64,000 nt of DNA from an uncultured Rhodospirillaceae bacterium (GCA_937927415.1 CALBDS010000003.1:248001-312000); one strand, 5' to 3'; numbered from the stretch's first letter, positions 18,463-27,981 are shown. Made by a program: numbers and translations. Notes: generated by a model from the letters alone, not told the origin.

Positions 18463-19822
18463 GCCCCGTCCCTCCCGCCAGCGCCGGATGGGCGGCCGTC
18501 TCGCCAAGTCGGACATCATCCGGCCGCCACGCCGCCAATACCGACGGATCGCCCCCCAGTGCCGCCAGCAGCCGGCGGCGCAGCACCACGCACCACACCG
18601 CCGTCACCGCAAAGAACACCCACGCCACCGCCGTCACCCCCGACAGCGCCGCCGCCACCGGCACCAGCACCACCGTCGCCGCGAGCAGCCCCGCCAGCAG
18701 GGCAAAGGCCGTGCGCTGCCGGCGGGTGATGGACAGCAGCATGAACACCGGCCCCGTCGCGGCCATCAGCCCCTGGGACAGGGACAGCACCATCAGCGCC
18801 CCATGGCCGGCACGGAAATCCGCCCCGAACAGCCCCAGCAGCGCCCCGCCGAACGGCACCGTCAACGCCGCCGCCGCCAGCACCGGCCATACCCGCAGAT
18901 GCACCCCCAGACGCAGCAGCGCCTGCATCCCCTTGTGGTCGCCATGGGCGACCATGGCCGACAGGCGCGGCTCCAGCGTGGCGTTCACCGCATAGACGAT
19001 GAAACCCAGAACACCGGCGAACCGCACCGCGGCGTTGAGATAGGCCACCTCCGCCGGCGGCAGCACCAGGGCGGCCAGCACCACCACCAGATCCCCGTAC
19101 AGGCCGGAAAACAGCAGCAAAATCGACAGCTCGGCCCCGGTACCGATCCAGTGCCGGGTGTCATAGGCGGGAACCACCCCCGCCAGCCGCCGCGCCACAT
19201 GGCGGCGCAGCACCAGCCATTGCCCCAGCGCCGACACTGCCACCACGGCGAAGAACACCGCCACCACCCCCGCGGCGCTCCACGCGAACCCCGCCGCCAC
19301 CCCGCCGGCAACCACCGCCAGCAGCAACGTCTGCCGCAGGAACGCCGACGGCAGGAACGACAGGGTGAAACGGGAACAGCCGTGGGCATAGCCGCTGTCC
19401 AGCAGCAGCAGCGCCATGAACGGCACGGTCAGCGCCGCATACCCCCACACGCCGAACACAGTCCCGCCGAGATCGCCATCCGTCCACGCCAGCGCCAGCC
19501 CGGCCGCCGCGGCCAGCGGCCCGGTGACCGCCACCACGGTCCATCCCCGGCGGATGAAGCCCAGCGCCAGATCGCGCCGGCCCAGGGTTTCGTTCTGCAC
19601 GATGAAGCGGGTGGAGCCGGCCTGATAGCCGGCGGTGGCGGCCAGCCCGGCGACCAGGGCCGCCGACATGGCCGCCGCCGCCAGCCCGGTTTCCGCCGCC
19701 CCCATGGTGCGGGCCATCAACACCTGCAACAGAAAGGCCGCCACCGTGCCCCCGGCCCGGATGGACAGGACGGACACCGCCCGCAGGCCATGCCCGATCA
19801 ACACCCCGATCCCGCGGGTCAT
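18452..19822 (-). CDS. Wzx-type polysaccharide flippase (MOP superfamily)
   Basis: About 456 residues with some twelve hydrophobic helices, alternating short arginine-rich cytosolic loops and a repeated two-lobe plan as in MATE/Wzx proteins. Recognisable parts are the N-terminal A-G-G-T-V-A-A-F-L-L-Q-V-L-M-A-R helix, usual for MOP flippases, and the middle LPPAEVAYLNAAVRFAG helix. It would move undecaprenyl-linked repeat units across the inner membrane. The ATG at 19822 was chosen because the upstream open frame is the antisense of the neighbouring glycosyltransferase. It lies 16 bases from the upstream gene. Confidence 0.82.
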   Translation of the reverse strand: MTRGIGVLIGHGLRAVSVLSIRAGGTVAAFLLQVLMARTMGAAETGLAAAAMSAALVAGLAATAGYQAGSTRFIVQNETLGRRDLALGFIRRGWTVVAVTGPLAAAAGLALAWTDGDLGGTVFGVWGYAALTVPFMALLLLDSGYAHGCSRFTLSFLPSAFLRQTLLLAVVAGGVAAGFAWSAAGVVAVFFAVVAVSALGQWLVLRRHVARRLAGVVPAYDTRHWIGTGAELSILLLFSGLYGDLVVVLAALVLPPAEVAYLNAAVRFAGVLGFIVYAVNATLEPRLSAMVAHGDHKGMQALLRLGVHLRVWPVLAAAALTVPFGGALLGLFGADFRAGHGALMVLSLSQGLMAATGPVFMLLSITRRQRTAFALLAGLLAATVVLVPVAAALSGVTAVAWVFFAVTAVWCVVLRRRLLAALGGDPSVLAAWRPDDVRLGETAAHPALAGGTGHDR

Positions 19823-19838
19823 CGGCGTTCCTCCCCCG

Positions 19839-21026
19839 TCACCCATGGAGCGGCTGGCCCGCCGGGGTGGGGTCGAGGCGCCCGGCCCGCTCCAGCGCCT
19901 GAAGGATCCCGCCGCCGAAATTGGTGGCCATGGCCTCCACCGTGCGCAGCCGCACGGTCGCCAGCGCCCCGCGCCGCAGGTCCGCCCGCAGATCGGGATC
20001 GGACAGCACCGTCGCCACCGCATCGGCGTAGAAATCCGGGTCCGCCGGCACGAACAGGCCGTTGCGGCGGTGCTCCAGATAGTCCACCTCGGGGCTGTGG
20101 TTGCGGAAATCGGCGGTTATCACCGGCAGGCCGGCGGCGAAGGCATCCAGAATCGACAGCCCGACGAAGGACGGCAGCAGAAAGACGTCGGCGGCGGCCA
20201 GGACTTCGGCCTTTTCCCGGCCGTAGCGGGCGCCCAGCGGGTGGATCCATGGATGCTCGATGCTCTGTGCCCGCAGCCACCCTTCCAGCGGGCCGCTGCC
20301 CACCACGGCAAGCTGAAGATCGGGCACCCGCCGCCGGGCACGGATGCAGGCCTCCACCAGGAACGGCACCCCCTTCCCTTCGGTCAGGCGGGCGCAGAAC
20401 ACGGCGGTGGGCGCATCGCCCAGACCCAGACGCGCCCGCAGGGCGGCACGGTCCGCGCCGTCCAGCCCGTCGCAGACCTCGGTCACCGCCGATACATCGA
20501 TGGCGTTCTGCACCACGGTGATGCGGTCGGCGGGATAGCCCAGCTTCTCCACCGTGTCCTTCACCGAATCGGTGTAGGCGAACCAGTGGTCGGCACGGCG
20601 CGACAGGAAACGCTTGACCCCGCGCCGCCAGCGGGCCGGTGCCTGCTGCTGGAGATCGTCCCCATGCCCCCACAGCGCCAGCCGCGGCCCGATGCCCAGC
20701 GCCCGCCGGGCGAACAGCGGGTAGTTCACCAGGGCGGAATTGGCCTGTTCCATCACCACCAGATCGAAGTCGCGCAGCCGGCGGAACAGCGGCTGGTAAT
20801 AGATCACGCCGTGCAGATAGATACTGGGGGCGAACACATGCCCCTTGACCAGATGGCCGCTTTCCTCGAACGCCTCATCGGGCCGGGCCTGCCCACCGAA
20901 CACGGTGAGGTCCACCCCGCGGCCGGCAAGGAAATCCGCCAGCCGGTTGTAGAAGGCGACCCGGTAATGGGGAACGATGCGGTAGATGATCGCCACCCGC
21001 GCCCGCGGCCCGTTGTGCGGTTCCAT
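19839..21026 (-). CDS. Glycosyltransferase family 4 protein, exopolysaccharide operon
   Basis: A 395-residue GT-B protein. The N-terminal lobe begins V-A-I-I-Y-R-I-V-P-H-Y-R and has G-H-G-D-D in the acceptor region. The C-terminal lobe shows A-V-F-C-A-R-L-T-E-G-K-G-V and the GT4 motif S-F-V-G-L-S-I-L-D-A-F-A-A-G-L-P-V, with the donor-binding E-x7-E region modified (no first glutamate in the usual position), so activity or donor may differ from typical GT4. GGGAG precedes the ATG at 21026. It is the second gene of the operon, 23 bases after the wzc-like gene. Confidence 0.85.
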   Translation of the reverse strand: MEPHNGPRARVAIIYRIVPHYRVAFYNRLADFLAGRGVDLTVFGGQARPDEAFEESGHLVKGHVFAPSIYLHGVIYYQPLFRRLRDFDLVVMEQANSALVNYPLFARRALGIGPRLALWGHGDDLQQQAPARWRRGVKRFLSRRADHWFAYTDSVKDTVEKLGYPADRITVVQNAIDVSAVTEVCDGLDGADRAALRARLGLGDAPTAVFCARLTEGKGVPFLVEACIRARRRVPDLQLAVVGSGPLEGWLRAQSIEHPWIHPLGARYGREKAEVLAAADVFLLPSFVGLSILDAFAAGLPVITADFRNHSPEVDYLEHRRNGLFVPADPDFYADAVATVLSDPDLRADLRRGALATVRLRTVEAMATNFGGGILQALERAGRLDPTPAGQPLHG

Positions 21027-21049
21027 CGGCAACTCCCAGGGCTGTTTTT

Positions 21050-23386
21050 TCAGGAATGGGTGTAGCGGCCGTGCCGCTGATAGAGGCCGCTGTCCCCGTA
21101 CTCGTAGGTGGCGTGCTCGCGCACATCCACCTGCAGCAGCGCCAGCCCGGCGATGTCCACCCCCGCCCCGCGCAATTCGCCCAGTGCGGCGCGGACGGTG
21201 GCGGCCGGGGTGGCGTGCCAGCGGGTGACGAACAGGCAGCGGTCGCTCAAGGTGGCGAAGATGCGGGCGTCGGCCACCGGCATGCACGGCGGCATGTCCA
21301 GCAGGATGATGTCGTAGGACCGCCGGTAACAGCCGATCAGATGGTCCAGCCGCTCGGCATGGCCCAGGAACATCGGCCCGCGGGCATCCGCCGCCCCGGC
21401 CAGACCGCCGGTCAGCACATCCACCCCGGTCACCGGATCCACCGTCGGCAGCGGCACGTCCTGATCCGGGGGGAACAGCCCGGCGCTGCCGGCATCGGCG
21501 GCGGCGTGCAGGTCGTCCGACAGACCGTCGCGGTTGGGCACGGCGAACAACCCGTGCTGCGACGGCCAGCGCATATCGGCATCGATCACCAGCACGCGGA
21601 AGCCGCTCATGGACAACAGGGTCGCGGCGGCGGCCACCAGGGTGGATTTGCCCTCGTGCGGGCAGGCGGAACAGACGCTGACCACCTGCGCGCCGTTGTC
21701 GGGGCGCAAGGGGCCGATGGCGTTGCTGACGATGATCCGCACCGATTCGGCAAAGGCCGAACGGGGATGCTTCAGCAGATCCTCCACCACCGCCCGGCCG
21801 GTCAGGCGCCGCGGCAGGGCCGGCGACAGCCCCAGCCCGCGCAGGCCCAGCGCGCCCTCCACCTCCTCGGCGCTGCGCAGGCCGGTGTGCATCATCTCGC
21901 GCAGGGTGACGCCGGCCCCGGCCAGCCCCAGCGCGGCGATCCCGGCAAAGCCCAGCAGCAGCGGCGTGTTGGGGAACACCGGGTCGGCGGCGGGCAAGGC
22001 GCGCGACACCATCCACGCTTCCGGCGGAGACAAGGTGCCGGCACTGGTTTCCTTAAAGCGGGTGAGGAAGGTGTTGTAGAGATCCTCGGTGCTCTTGGCT
22101 TCCCGCTCCAGGGTGGCGACGTCGGCGGTGGCGTCCTGCTGCTGGCGCAGTTCGCGCTGATGGTCCTCGGCCGCGGCGCGCAGGGACGCGGCACGGTCCT
22201 GCAGCGCCGCCTCGTCGCCGCGGGCGTCGGCCACCAGCCGGCGCGCTTCGATGGCCAGGGAATCGCGGGTGGAGCGGATCTGTGCCGCCAGCGCCGTCAC
22301 CGACGGGTGCAGCGGCCCCAGACGGCCCGAGCGGTCGGCCATGTCGCGCTGAAGATCCACCAGCCGCAGCCGGATCGCCTGCATGGTGTCGGAGCGCGCC
22401 ATCGCGGCCAGCGGCTCCAGCCGCCCGGCCTCCAGCAGGGATTCCAACTGGGTGCGGCGGTTGCGGGCGGCGTTGAGGTCGGCTTCAGCCACCGCCAGGG
22501 TGCGGTTGATGTCCAGCAACTGGTCGCGCAGCAACTGCTGGTCCACGCCGGCGCTGCTTTGGGCGGCGGTCATGCGGTCGGTGTAGGCTTTCTGGGCCTT
22601 GGCCGCTTCCGCCCGCAATTCCTGCGCACGCTGGCGCAGCCAGCCGTTGGCCCGCTCCGTCTCGCGGATGCGCCCGGCGCTCTGCTGGGCCAGATAGGCA
22701 TCCACCACCGCGTTGGCGACGGCGGCCGCCAGATCGGGGTCGCGGGCGGTGAAGCTGACGCCGATCACCCGCGACCGGCCCACGGGCCGCACCTCCAGCG
22801 CCTTGGCGAAACGCTGCAGCATCACCAGCTCGTCCCGGCGGACGTCGCGTTCGGGTGACGGCGGCTCGTCCGCGGTACCCAGGGCATCGCGCACCCATTG
22901 GACCGCACCGCCGATCCCGGCCTTCAGCCGGACCAGCGGCGTGTCGTCCGCCGGTTCCGCCGCCCGCTGCTGCCGTTCCACCGCCGGGTTGAATTCCGCC
23001 GACGACGCCACGCCGGTGGCCGCGATCACCGTGCGGGCCAGATCCTGCGACAGCATCACCTGGATCTCGCTTTCCACCGCCAGCTCGTCGGGGCGGAACG
23101 GCGTCACCACCTGGGGAATGTCGATGACGGTGTGCTGGCGCGGGTCGAGCATGACCGTGGCCGACGACTGGAAACGCGGCGGGATGCGCTGGACGATGGC
23201 GAAGGTGACCGCCACCATCGCCACGACAGCCCCCCCCAGCAACAGCCGACGGCGCCAGTACAGCCGCGCCAGACGGCGCAGCCACGAACCGGCGGCCGCA
23301 TCCCCGGCCCCGACACCCGCCGAGGCGGGCCGGATCCGGCGAGGGAACGCGGGAAAGGACGCGGACGGTCGGTGGGCCGGCAACAT
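21050..23386 (-). CDS. Wzc-like polysaccharide co-polymerase with BY-kinase domain
   Basis: A 778-residue inner-membrane protein. A Wzz domain with a transmembrane helix near residues 47-70 is followed by a long periplasmic coiled coil (about 230-450) and a second helix near 490-510. A cytosolic kinase domain has the P-loop P-H-E-G-K-S-T near residue 573, the A' motif V-L-V-I-D-A-D-M-R and the B motif D-I-I-L-L-D-M-P. The last 18 residues carry four tyrosines, as expected for an autophosphorylated tail that sets polymer length. GGAG lies eight bases before the ATG at 23386. It is the first gene of the operon; no outer-membrane Wza or priming transferase is present in the window. Confidence 0.9.
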   Translation of the reverse strand: MLPAHRPSASFPAFPRRIRPASAGVGAGDAAAGSWLRRLARLYWRRRLLLGGAVVAMVAVTFAIVQRIPPRFQSSATVMLDPRQHTVIDIPQVVTPFRPDELAVESEIQVMLSQDLARTVIAATGVASSAEFNPAVERQQRAAEPADDTPLVRLKAGIGGAVQWVRDALGTADEPPSPERDVRRDELVMLQRFAKALEVRPVGRSRVIGVSFTARDPDLAAAVANAVVDAYLAQQSAGRIRETERANGWLRQRAQELRAEAAKAQKAYTDRMTAAQSSAGVDQQLLRDQLLDINRTLAVAEADLNAARNRRTQLESLLEAGRLEPLAAMARSDTMQAIRLRLVDLQRDMADRSGRLGPLHPSVTALAAQIRSTRDSLAIEARRLVADARGDEAALQDRAASLRAAAEDHQRELRQQQDATADVATLEREAKSTEDLYNTFLTRFKETSAGTLSPPEAWMVSRALPAADPVFPNTPLLLGFAGIAALGLAGAGVTLREMMHTGLRSAEEVEGALGLRGLGLSPALPRRLTGRAVVEDLLKHPRSAFAESVRIIVSNAIGPLRPDNGAQVVSVCSACPHEGKSTLVAAAATLLSMSGFRVLVIDADMRWPSQHGLFAVPNRDGLSDDLHAAADAGSAGLFPPDQDVPLPTVDPVTGVDVLTGGLAGAADARGPMFLGHAERLDHLIGCYRRSYDIILLDMPPCMPVADARIFATLSDRCLFVTRWHATPAATVRAALGELRGAGVDIAGLALLQVDVREHATYEYGDSGLYQRHGRYTHS

Positions 23387-23768
23387 GCGCAACTCCAATC
23401 CTGTTCGCTCGACAGGGAGACGCGCTTTCCCACCCCGGCAATCACCGATCAAAATAAGACCGGCCAAAGAAAAACTTTCCGGCCACGCCGGACTTCCCGT
23501 CACACCGGGCGATGGATTGGGAAAAACGCTACCCCGAAACTGGTAGCAAAGACCGCCTGATGTTGCATGTGCGAATAAGCATGAGGGGCATGCACAGGCG
23601 GTACTTCTCTTCGACCGGCAATAATGGGGAACCAATTTGAGTATGGTCCCGCCGATGCTTCATTCCGGCGTTCAACCCAATCGGCCTATCCCTCCAGCGG
23701 TGGGACAGGATGAAGCTGTAGCGTTCGGATCGGATGTGGAACACGGAACTGAGCTTCCCCCGCGCGAG
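23387..23768 (-). other. Gene-free stretch between the exopolysaccharide operon and the IS element
   Basis: It should hold the promoter of the minus-strand operon. A 6-bp inverted repeat (23528-23533 with 23542-23547) is the only clear structure. A short minus-strand frame at 23529-23744 has no recognisable similarity. The right part may be remnant sequence from the rearrangement associated with the IS. Confidence 0.5.
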
Positions 23769-24749
23769 TGGACACCGGATTACGCAGCCCGCAGCTCGGC
23801 CTGCTCTGGGGTGATGTAGCCGATGGCTGAGTGCAGCCGTTGGCGATTGTAGTAGCCTTCGATGTAGGCGAACAGGTCCCGCTTGGCGGCCTCGCGGGTG
23901 GGATACCGCTGGTGGTGGACCAACTCCGACTTGGCCGTTCCGAAGAAGCTCTCCATGGGGGCGTTGTCCCAGCAGTTCCCTTTGCGGCTCATGGATTGGA
24001 CGATGCCGTGATCCTTCAAGGCTTTGCGGTACTCCGCCGAGGCGTACTGGCTGCCGCGGTCGGAGTGGTGCAGCAGGCCGGGGGTGGGGCGCTGACGCTG
24101 GACCGCCATGGCCAGCGCTGCCAGCGGCAACTCGGTGCGCAGGTGATCGCGCATCGCCCAGCCCACCGCCTTACGGCTGAACAGGTCCAGGATCACTGCC
24201 AGGTATAGCCAGCCCTCGTCGGTCGGCACGTAGGTGATGTCGGTGAGCCAGACCTGGTTCGGCGCAGCGGGCGAGAAGTCGCGGTCCAGCCGGTTGGGGG
24301 CGATCGGCAGGGCGTGGTTGCTGTCGGTGGTGCAGACGCGGTAGGCGCGGGGACGCTGGGCTCGAATGCCATGATGGCGCATGAGGCGTTCGACCCGTCC
24401 GCGGCTGACGGTCCGGCCCTGTGCCCGCAAGGCGGCATGAATGCGCGGGGCTCCATAGCGCTTGCGATGGTGGTCATGCAGGCGCTGGATGTCGGCGAGC
24501 AACTGCCGGTTCGCGGCCTTGCGCGCGCGCTCCGGCCGTGTCCGCCACGCATAGTAGCCGGAAGGCGACACGCCGAGGGCGCAGCATCGAGGGCTGGATA
24601 CCCAGTTCCCTCGCAATGTGCTCCAAGGGCCGGCCGCTGCTCTCCAGCAGTGCCACCGCCTCCCCCTTGAACTCCTCCGTGAAGAAGCGTCGTTTCGTTG
24701 TCATCGTCAAACCTCTCCGCTCCCAGCGGGAGCTTAGCAGAGGTGTCCA
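23769..24749 (-). mobile_element. IS3-family insertion sequence with an internal deletion
   Basis: Both ends carry TGGACACC in inverted orientation (23769-23776 and 24742-24749). Inside, on the minus strand, is a transposase coding region with orfA and orfB parts of the IS3 kind. At 981 bases it is shorter than the roughly 1.2 kb usual for the family, consistent with the missing orfA/orfB junction. No target-site duplication is visible, since the left flank ends gcgcgag and the right flank begins ccgattc. This, together with the truncated gene on its right side, points to deletion or recombination after insertion. Confidence 0.8.
23780..24704 (-). pseudogene. IS3-family transposase, orfA/orfB with the junction deleted
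   Basis: The orfA part starts at 24704 with the helix-turn-helix segment RRFFTEEFKGEAVALL and breaks off after about 42 codons at ...IQPSMLR. The sequence then continues in another frame as orfB, from C-A-L-G-V-S-P-S-G-Y-Y-A-W to the TAA at 23780. The rest of orfA (leucine-zipper region), the frameshift site and the orfB N-terminus are missing. The orfB catalytic core is intact: W-L-T-D-I-T-Y for the first aspartate, H-H-S-D-R-G-S-Q-Y for the second, and N-A-P-M-E-S-F-F for the glutamate. It is unlikely to make a complete OrfAB transposase, though it could be mobilised in trans. Confidence 0.82.
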
Positions 24750-24750
24750 C

Positions 24751-25326
24751 CGATTCGGAGGAGGGTCAGGCCAGGATGTCACCCGCCGCAGCCCGGCCGA
24801 TCTGGTGCGCGCCGGGCTGGTGCAGGTGCTGGAGGGGCGGCACTGTTTCCGCTCCCTGACCGTCGAGGACAACCTCGTCGTCGGCGGTCAGGTGCGCGGG
24901 CTGAGCCGGGCCGCCCTGCGCGTGGAACTGGAACGCATCTACGCCCTGTTCCCCCGCCTGCGCGATAAGCGCCGGACGCCCGCCGGCCTGACCTCCGGCG
25001 GGGAACAGCAGATGGCGGCGATCGGCCGGGCGCTGATGGCGCGGCCCCGCCTGCTGGTGCTGGACGAACCGTCCATGGGGCTGGCGCCGCTGGTGGTCGA
25101 GGGAATCTTCGACGCGCTGAAGCGCCTGAACCGCGAAGACGGGCTGTCGATCCTGGTGGCCGAGCAGAACTCCACCGTGGCGCTGCGCCATGCCGACCGC
25201 GCCACGGTGCTGGAAAACGGCCGCACCGTGCTGGACGGCCCCGCCGCCGACCTGCGCGAACGCGACGACATCAAGGCTTTTTACCTGGGCTTCGGCGTCG
25301 GGGACAGCACCCCCGCCGCCGCATGA
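24751..25326 (+). pseudogene. livF: LivF-type branched-chain amino-acid ABC transporter ATPase, 5' end lost at the IS
   Basis: The frame enters directly from the IS end with G-Q-D-V-T, which in LivF proteins lies about 60 residues from the start. The Walker A motif is therefore gone. Remaining parts are correct for LivF: V-Q-V-L-E-G-R-H-C-F, the signature T-S-G-G-E-Q-Q-M, Walker B L-L-V-L-D-E-P-S-M-G-L-A-P and the switch L-V-A-E-Q-N. Without the P-loop it cannot bind ATP normally. The partner genes livG, livH, livM and the binding protein are absent upstream, so a transport operon has been cut here, leaving this 3' end and the SfnB-like gene 37 bases downstream. Confidence 0.9.
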
Positions 25327-25363
25327 ACGATCCGATCCCAACAACCGACAAGGGACAGTCACG

Positions 25364-26626
25364 ATGAGCACAGCCGTTCTCGACACCCCGGCCGCCTCCG
25401 CCGATGCCACGCCGCAGGGCGTGCCCGGCCTGCCACGGCCGACCACGCCGGCCCACATCATCAAGGACGCGGCCGAAGCCATCGCGGTGGCCGAGGCGCT
25501 GGCCCGCGATGTTGCCGGCACGGCCTCCAAACGGGACCGGGAGCGCGCCTTCCCGGTGGCGGAACTGGACGCCTTCTCGCAGAGCGGCCTGTGGTCGATC
25601 AATGTGCCGAAGGCCTTCGGCGGGCCGGAGCTTTCCTATGCGACGCTGACCAAGGTGGTGCAGATCATCGCGGCGGCCGACCCGTCGCTGTCGCAGATTT
25701 CCCAGAACCATCTGGGCGTGGTCGCCGCCATCCGCACGGTGTCGGACGAGGCGCAGCAGCGGCTGCTGTTCGGCGAGGTGCTGAAGGGCATCCGCTTCGG
25801 CAACGCCTTTTCCGAATTCGGCACCAAGCGCGCCGTCGATTTCGCCACCCACTTCACCGACGAAGGCGACCATGTGGTGGTGACCGGGCGGAAATTCTAT
25901 TCCACCGGCGCGCTGCTGGCCCATCTGGTGCCGATCGTCGCGGTGGACGATCAGGGCCGCGCCTGGTACGCCATCGCCGACCGCAACGCCCCCGGCCTGA
26001 CGGTGATCGACGACTGGTCGGGTTTCGGCCAGCGGACCACGGCCAGCGGCACGGTGATCCTCGACCATGTGAAGGTGCCGAAGACCCATCTGGTTCCCGG
26101 TTACAAGGGCTATGAGACACCGACCGCCGACGGCGCCATCTTCCAGATCATCCAGGTCGGGGTTGACAACGGCATCGCCGAGGCGGCGATCAAGGACACA
26201 ATCGAATTCGTGCGCACCCGCACCCGCCCGTGGGTGGACAGCGGGCAGGACCGTGCATCCGATGACCCCTACACCATCCAGGCGATCGGCCGCCTGACCC
26301 TGCGGCTGCACGCCGCCGAAGCGTTGCAGGACAGAGCCGGTCTTGCCGTGGACGCCGCCGTCGCCGCCCCCAGCGCCGAGACGGTCGCCAAAGCTCAGGT
26401 GGCGGTGGCCGAGGCAAAGATCCTCAGCACCGAAATCGCGCTGGAAGCAACCAACACCCTGTTCGAACTGGCCGGCACCCGCTCCAGCCTGGCCGAGCAT
26501 AATTTCGACCGCCATTGGCGCAACGCCCGCGTCCACACCCTGCACGATCCGGTGCGCTGGAAATACGCCATCCTCGGCAACCACGCCCTGAACGGCGTCA
26601 AACCGCCGCTCCACGCCTGGAGCTGA
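25364..26626 (+). CDS. SfnB-like acyl-CoA dehydrogenase-fold flavoprotein (sulfur acquisition oxidoreductase)
   Basis: A 420-residue protein of the acyl-CoA dehydrogenase superfamily in the monooxygenase branch. The N-terminal helical domain includes F-P-V-A-E-L-D-A-F-S-Q-S-G-L-W and V-P-K-A-F-G-G-P-E-L-S, the middle beta domain G-R-K-F-Y-S-T-G-A, and the C-terminal helical bundle ends with a R-N-A-R-V-H-T-L-H-D-P-V-R-W-K motif shared with SfnB, DszC and related FMN-dependent enzymes. SfnB-type proteins are linked to use of dimethyl sulfone and alkanesulfonates as sulfur source. AAGGGA precedes the ATG. The upstream ABC genes that likely supplied substrate, and perhaps the promoter, have been lost at the IS. 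Confidence 0.85.
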   Translation: MSTAVLDTPAASADATPQGVPGLPRPTTPAHIIKDAAEAIAVAEALARDVAGTASKRDRERAFPVAELDAFSQSGLWSINVPKAFGGPELSYATLTKVVQIIAAADPSLSQISQNHLGVVAAIRTVSDEAQQRLLFGEVLKGIRFGNAFSEFGTKRAVDFATHFTDEGDHVVVTGRKFYSTGALLAHLVPIVAVDDQGRAWYAIADRNAPGLTVIDDWSGFGQRTTASGTVILDHVKVPKTHLVPGYKGYETPTADGAIFQIIQVGVDNGIAEAAIKDTIEFVRTRTRPWVDSGQDRASDDPYTIQAIGRLTLRLHAAEALQDRAGLAVDAAVAAPSAETVAKAQVAVAEAKILSTEIALEATNTLFELAGTRSSLAEHNFDRHWRNARVHTLHDPVRWKYAILGNHALNGVKPPLHAWS

Positions 26627-26637
26627 ACGACAGCCAC

Positions 26638-26672
26638 GCCCGGCCGGGTGAAAACCGATCCTCCGGCCGGGC
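26638..26672. terminator. Bidirectional hairpin between convergent sfnB-like and benE-like genes
   Basis: A perfect 10-bp GCCCGGCCGG inverted repeat (26638-26647 with 26663-26672) flanks a 15-base loop. It sits between the two convergent stops. Confidence 0.55.
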
Positions 26673-26698
26673 GGGCGCTGGCCTTCTTTCTTCTGACA

Positions 26699-27931
26699 CT
26701 ATTCCGCCGGACTGCCGCTGATGGCGGCGGTAAAGGGCTTCTTCACGGGCAACCGCCCGTTCAGCACCGCATGGGCGGCAAGGCCGATCACCAGTCCCCA
26801 GAACGCACCGCCGATGCCGAGCATCGTGATGTTCGCCGCGGACGCAAGGAAGGTGATCAGCGCCGCTTCGCGCGAAGCCGGATCGGCCATGGCGCCGGCA
26901 AGGCTTCCGCCGATGGTGCCGAGCAGGGCAAGGCCCGCCAGCGTGGTGATGAAGGCCGCCGGGAACGCCATGAACACCGCCGCCAGCGTCACGCCGAACA
27001 CACCGACCAGCACATAAAAAACACCGGCTGCGATGCCGGCGACCCAGCGTTTCGACGGGTCTTCGTGCGCTTCGCGGCCCGTGGCAATGGCGGCGGTGAT
27101 GGCGGCAATGTTGAACGCGTGCGAACCGAACGGCGCCATGATGAGGGAGCCGAGGCCGGTCACGGCCACGATCGGGTTGGCGCTGGCCGTGAAGCCATCG
27201 TTGCGCAACACCAGCATGCCCGGCATGTATTGGCCGGTCAGTGTGATGAGGAACAGCGGCAACGCAACGCTCAAAACCGCGTTCAGCGTGAACGCCGGCA
27301 TGGTCAGGACCGGCACGGCAAGCGTCAGGTGCAGGCCCGACAGATCGACGCGATCCTGCGCCAACAGGAAGACCAAGCCGATCCCCAGGATGCCGACCAC
27401 GGCATACCGTGCGGAAAAGCGTTTCAAGAGGACGTAGGCGACCACCAGCAAGCCCACCAGCACCGGATCGACGCTGGCTCCGCCGAACGCCCCGATTCCG
27501 AATGGCAGCAGAATGCCCGCAAGCAGACCCGCCGCGATGCCGGGCGGAATCAGCCGGATGACCCGCTCGAAACACCCCGACAGACCAAGCACGACAAAGG
27601 CGGCGGCCGACAGGATGTAGGCCCCGACCGCCTCGGCATAGGATGTGGTCGCCAGCGCCGTGACAAGGAAGGCCGCCGCCGGTGTGGACCAGGCGGTGAT
27701 AATCGGCTCACGATGACGCCAACTCAGGAAAAGGCCGGTCAGGCCCACGCCGATCGAAACCGACCACACCCAGGACGCGGTGAGTTCGGGGCTGAGGCCG
27801 GCAACGCGAGCCGCCTGGAACACGAGGATGAAGGTCCCGCCATAGTTGACGATGACGGAAATCAGCCCGGCGACGACCGGATGGGCAAGGTCGTTCACGC
27901 GAAGAGGTGCGGGCGATGGATGGGGCGGCAT
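26699..27931 (-). CDS. BenE-family membrane transporter (benzoate/proton symporter family)
   Basis: A 410-residue protein with about twelve hydrophobic helices. Family signatures are the N-terminal VAGLISVIVNYGGTF helix, S-T-P-A-A-A-F-L near residue 80, P-P-G-I-A-A-G-L-L-A-G near 135, and F-G-S-H-A-F-N-I-A-A-I-T-A-A-I near residue 270. Known BenE imports benzoate with protons. Here there is no benzoate pathway gene nearby, and the gene is divergent from a MocR-type PLP-dependent regulator followed by glyA and yggS homologues. The real substrate may therefore be a vitamin B6-type compound or an amino acid; that is inference. A perfect 12-bp palindrome GGAGGATCCTCC (27937-27948) overlaps its likely ribosome-binding site. 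Confidence 0.82.
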   Translation of the reverse strand: MPPHPSPAPLRVNDLAHPVVAGLISVIVNYGGTFILVFQAARVAGLSPELTASWVWSVSIGVGLTGLFLSWRHREPIITAWSTPAAAFLVTALATTSYAEAVGAYILSAAAFVVLGLSGCFERVIRLIPPGIAAGLLAGILLPFGIGAFGGASVDPVLVGLLVVAYVLLKRFSARYAVVGILGIGLVFLLAQDRVDLSGLHLTLAVPVLTMPAFTLNAVLSVALPLFLITLTGQYMPGMLVLRNDGFTASANPIVAVTGLGSLIMAPFGSHAFNIAAITAAIATGREAHEDPSKRWVAGIAAGVFYVLVGVFGVTLAAVFMAFPAAFITTLAGLALLGTIGGSLAGAMADPASREAALITFLASAANITMLGIGGAFWGLVIGLAAHAVLNGRLPVKKPFTAAISGSPAE

Positions 27932-27981
27932 GGTTCGGAGGATCCTCCCGAGGACGGTTGTGCGAGGCCGGTAAGCCCGCC

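Noticed and set aside
23529..23744. Small minus-strand frame of 71 codons beside the IS
   Set aside because: No recognisable similarity, no ribosome site, located in a likely rearranged intergenic stretch.
24751..25326. Intact ABC ATPase gene starting from an internal codon
   Set aside because: The P-loop region is absent, so the remaining frame cannot encode a functional ATPase.
26699..27931. Assignment of the transporter to benzoate catabolism
   Set aside because: The family name comes from benzoate transport, but no benzoate degradation gene is in the window; only the family is supported.
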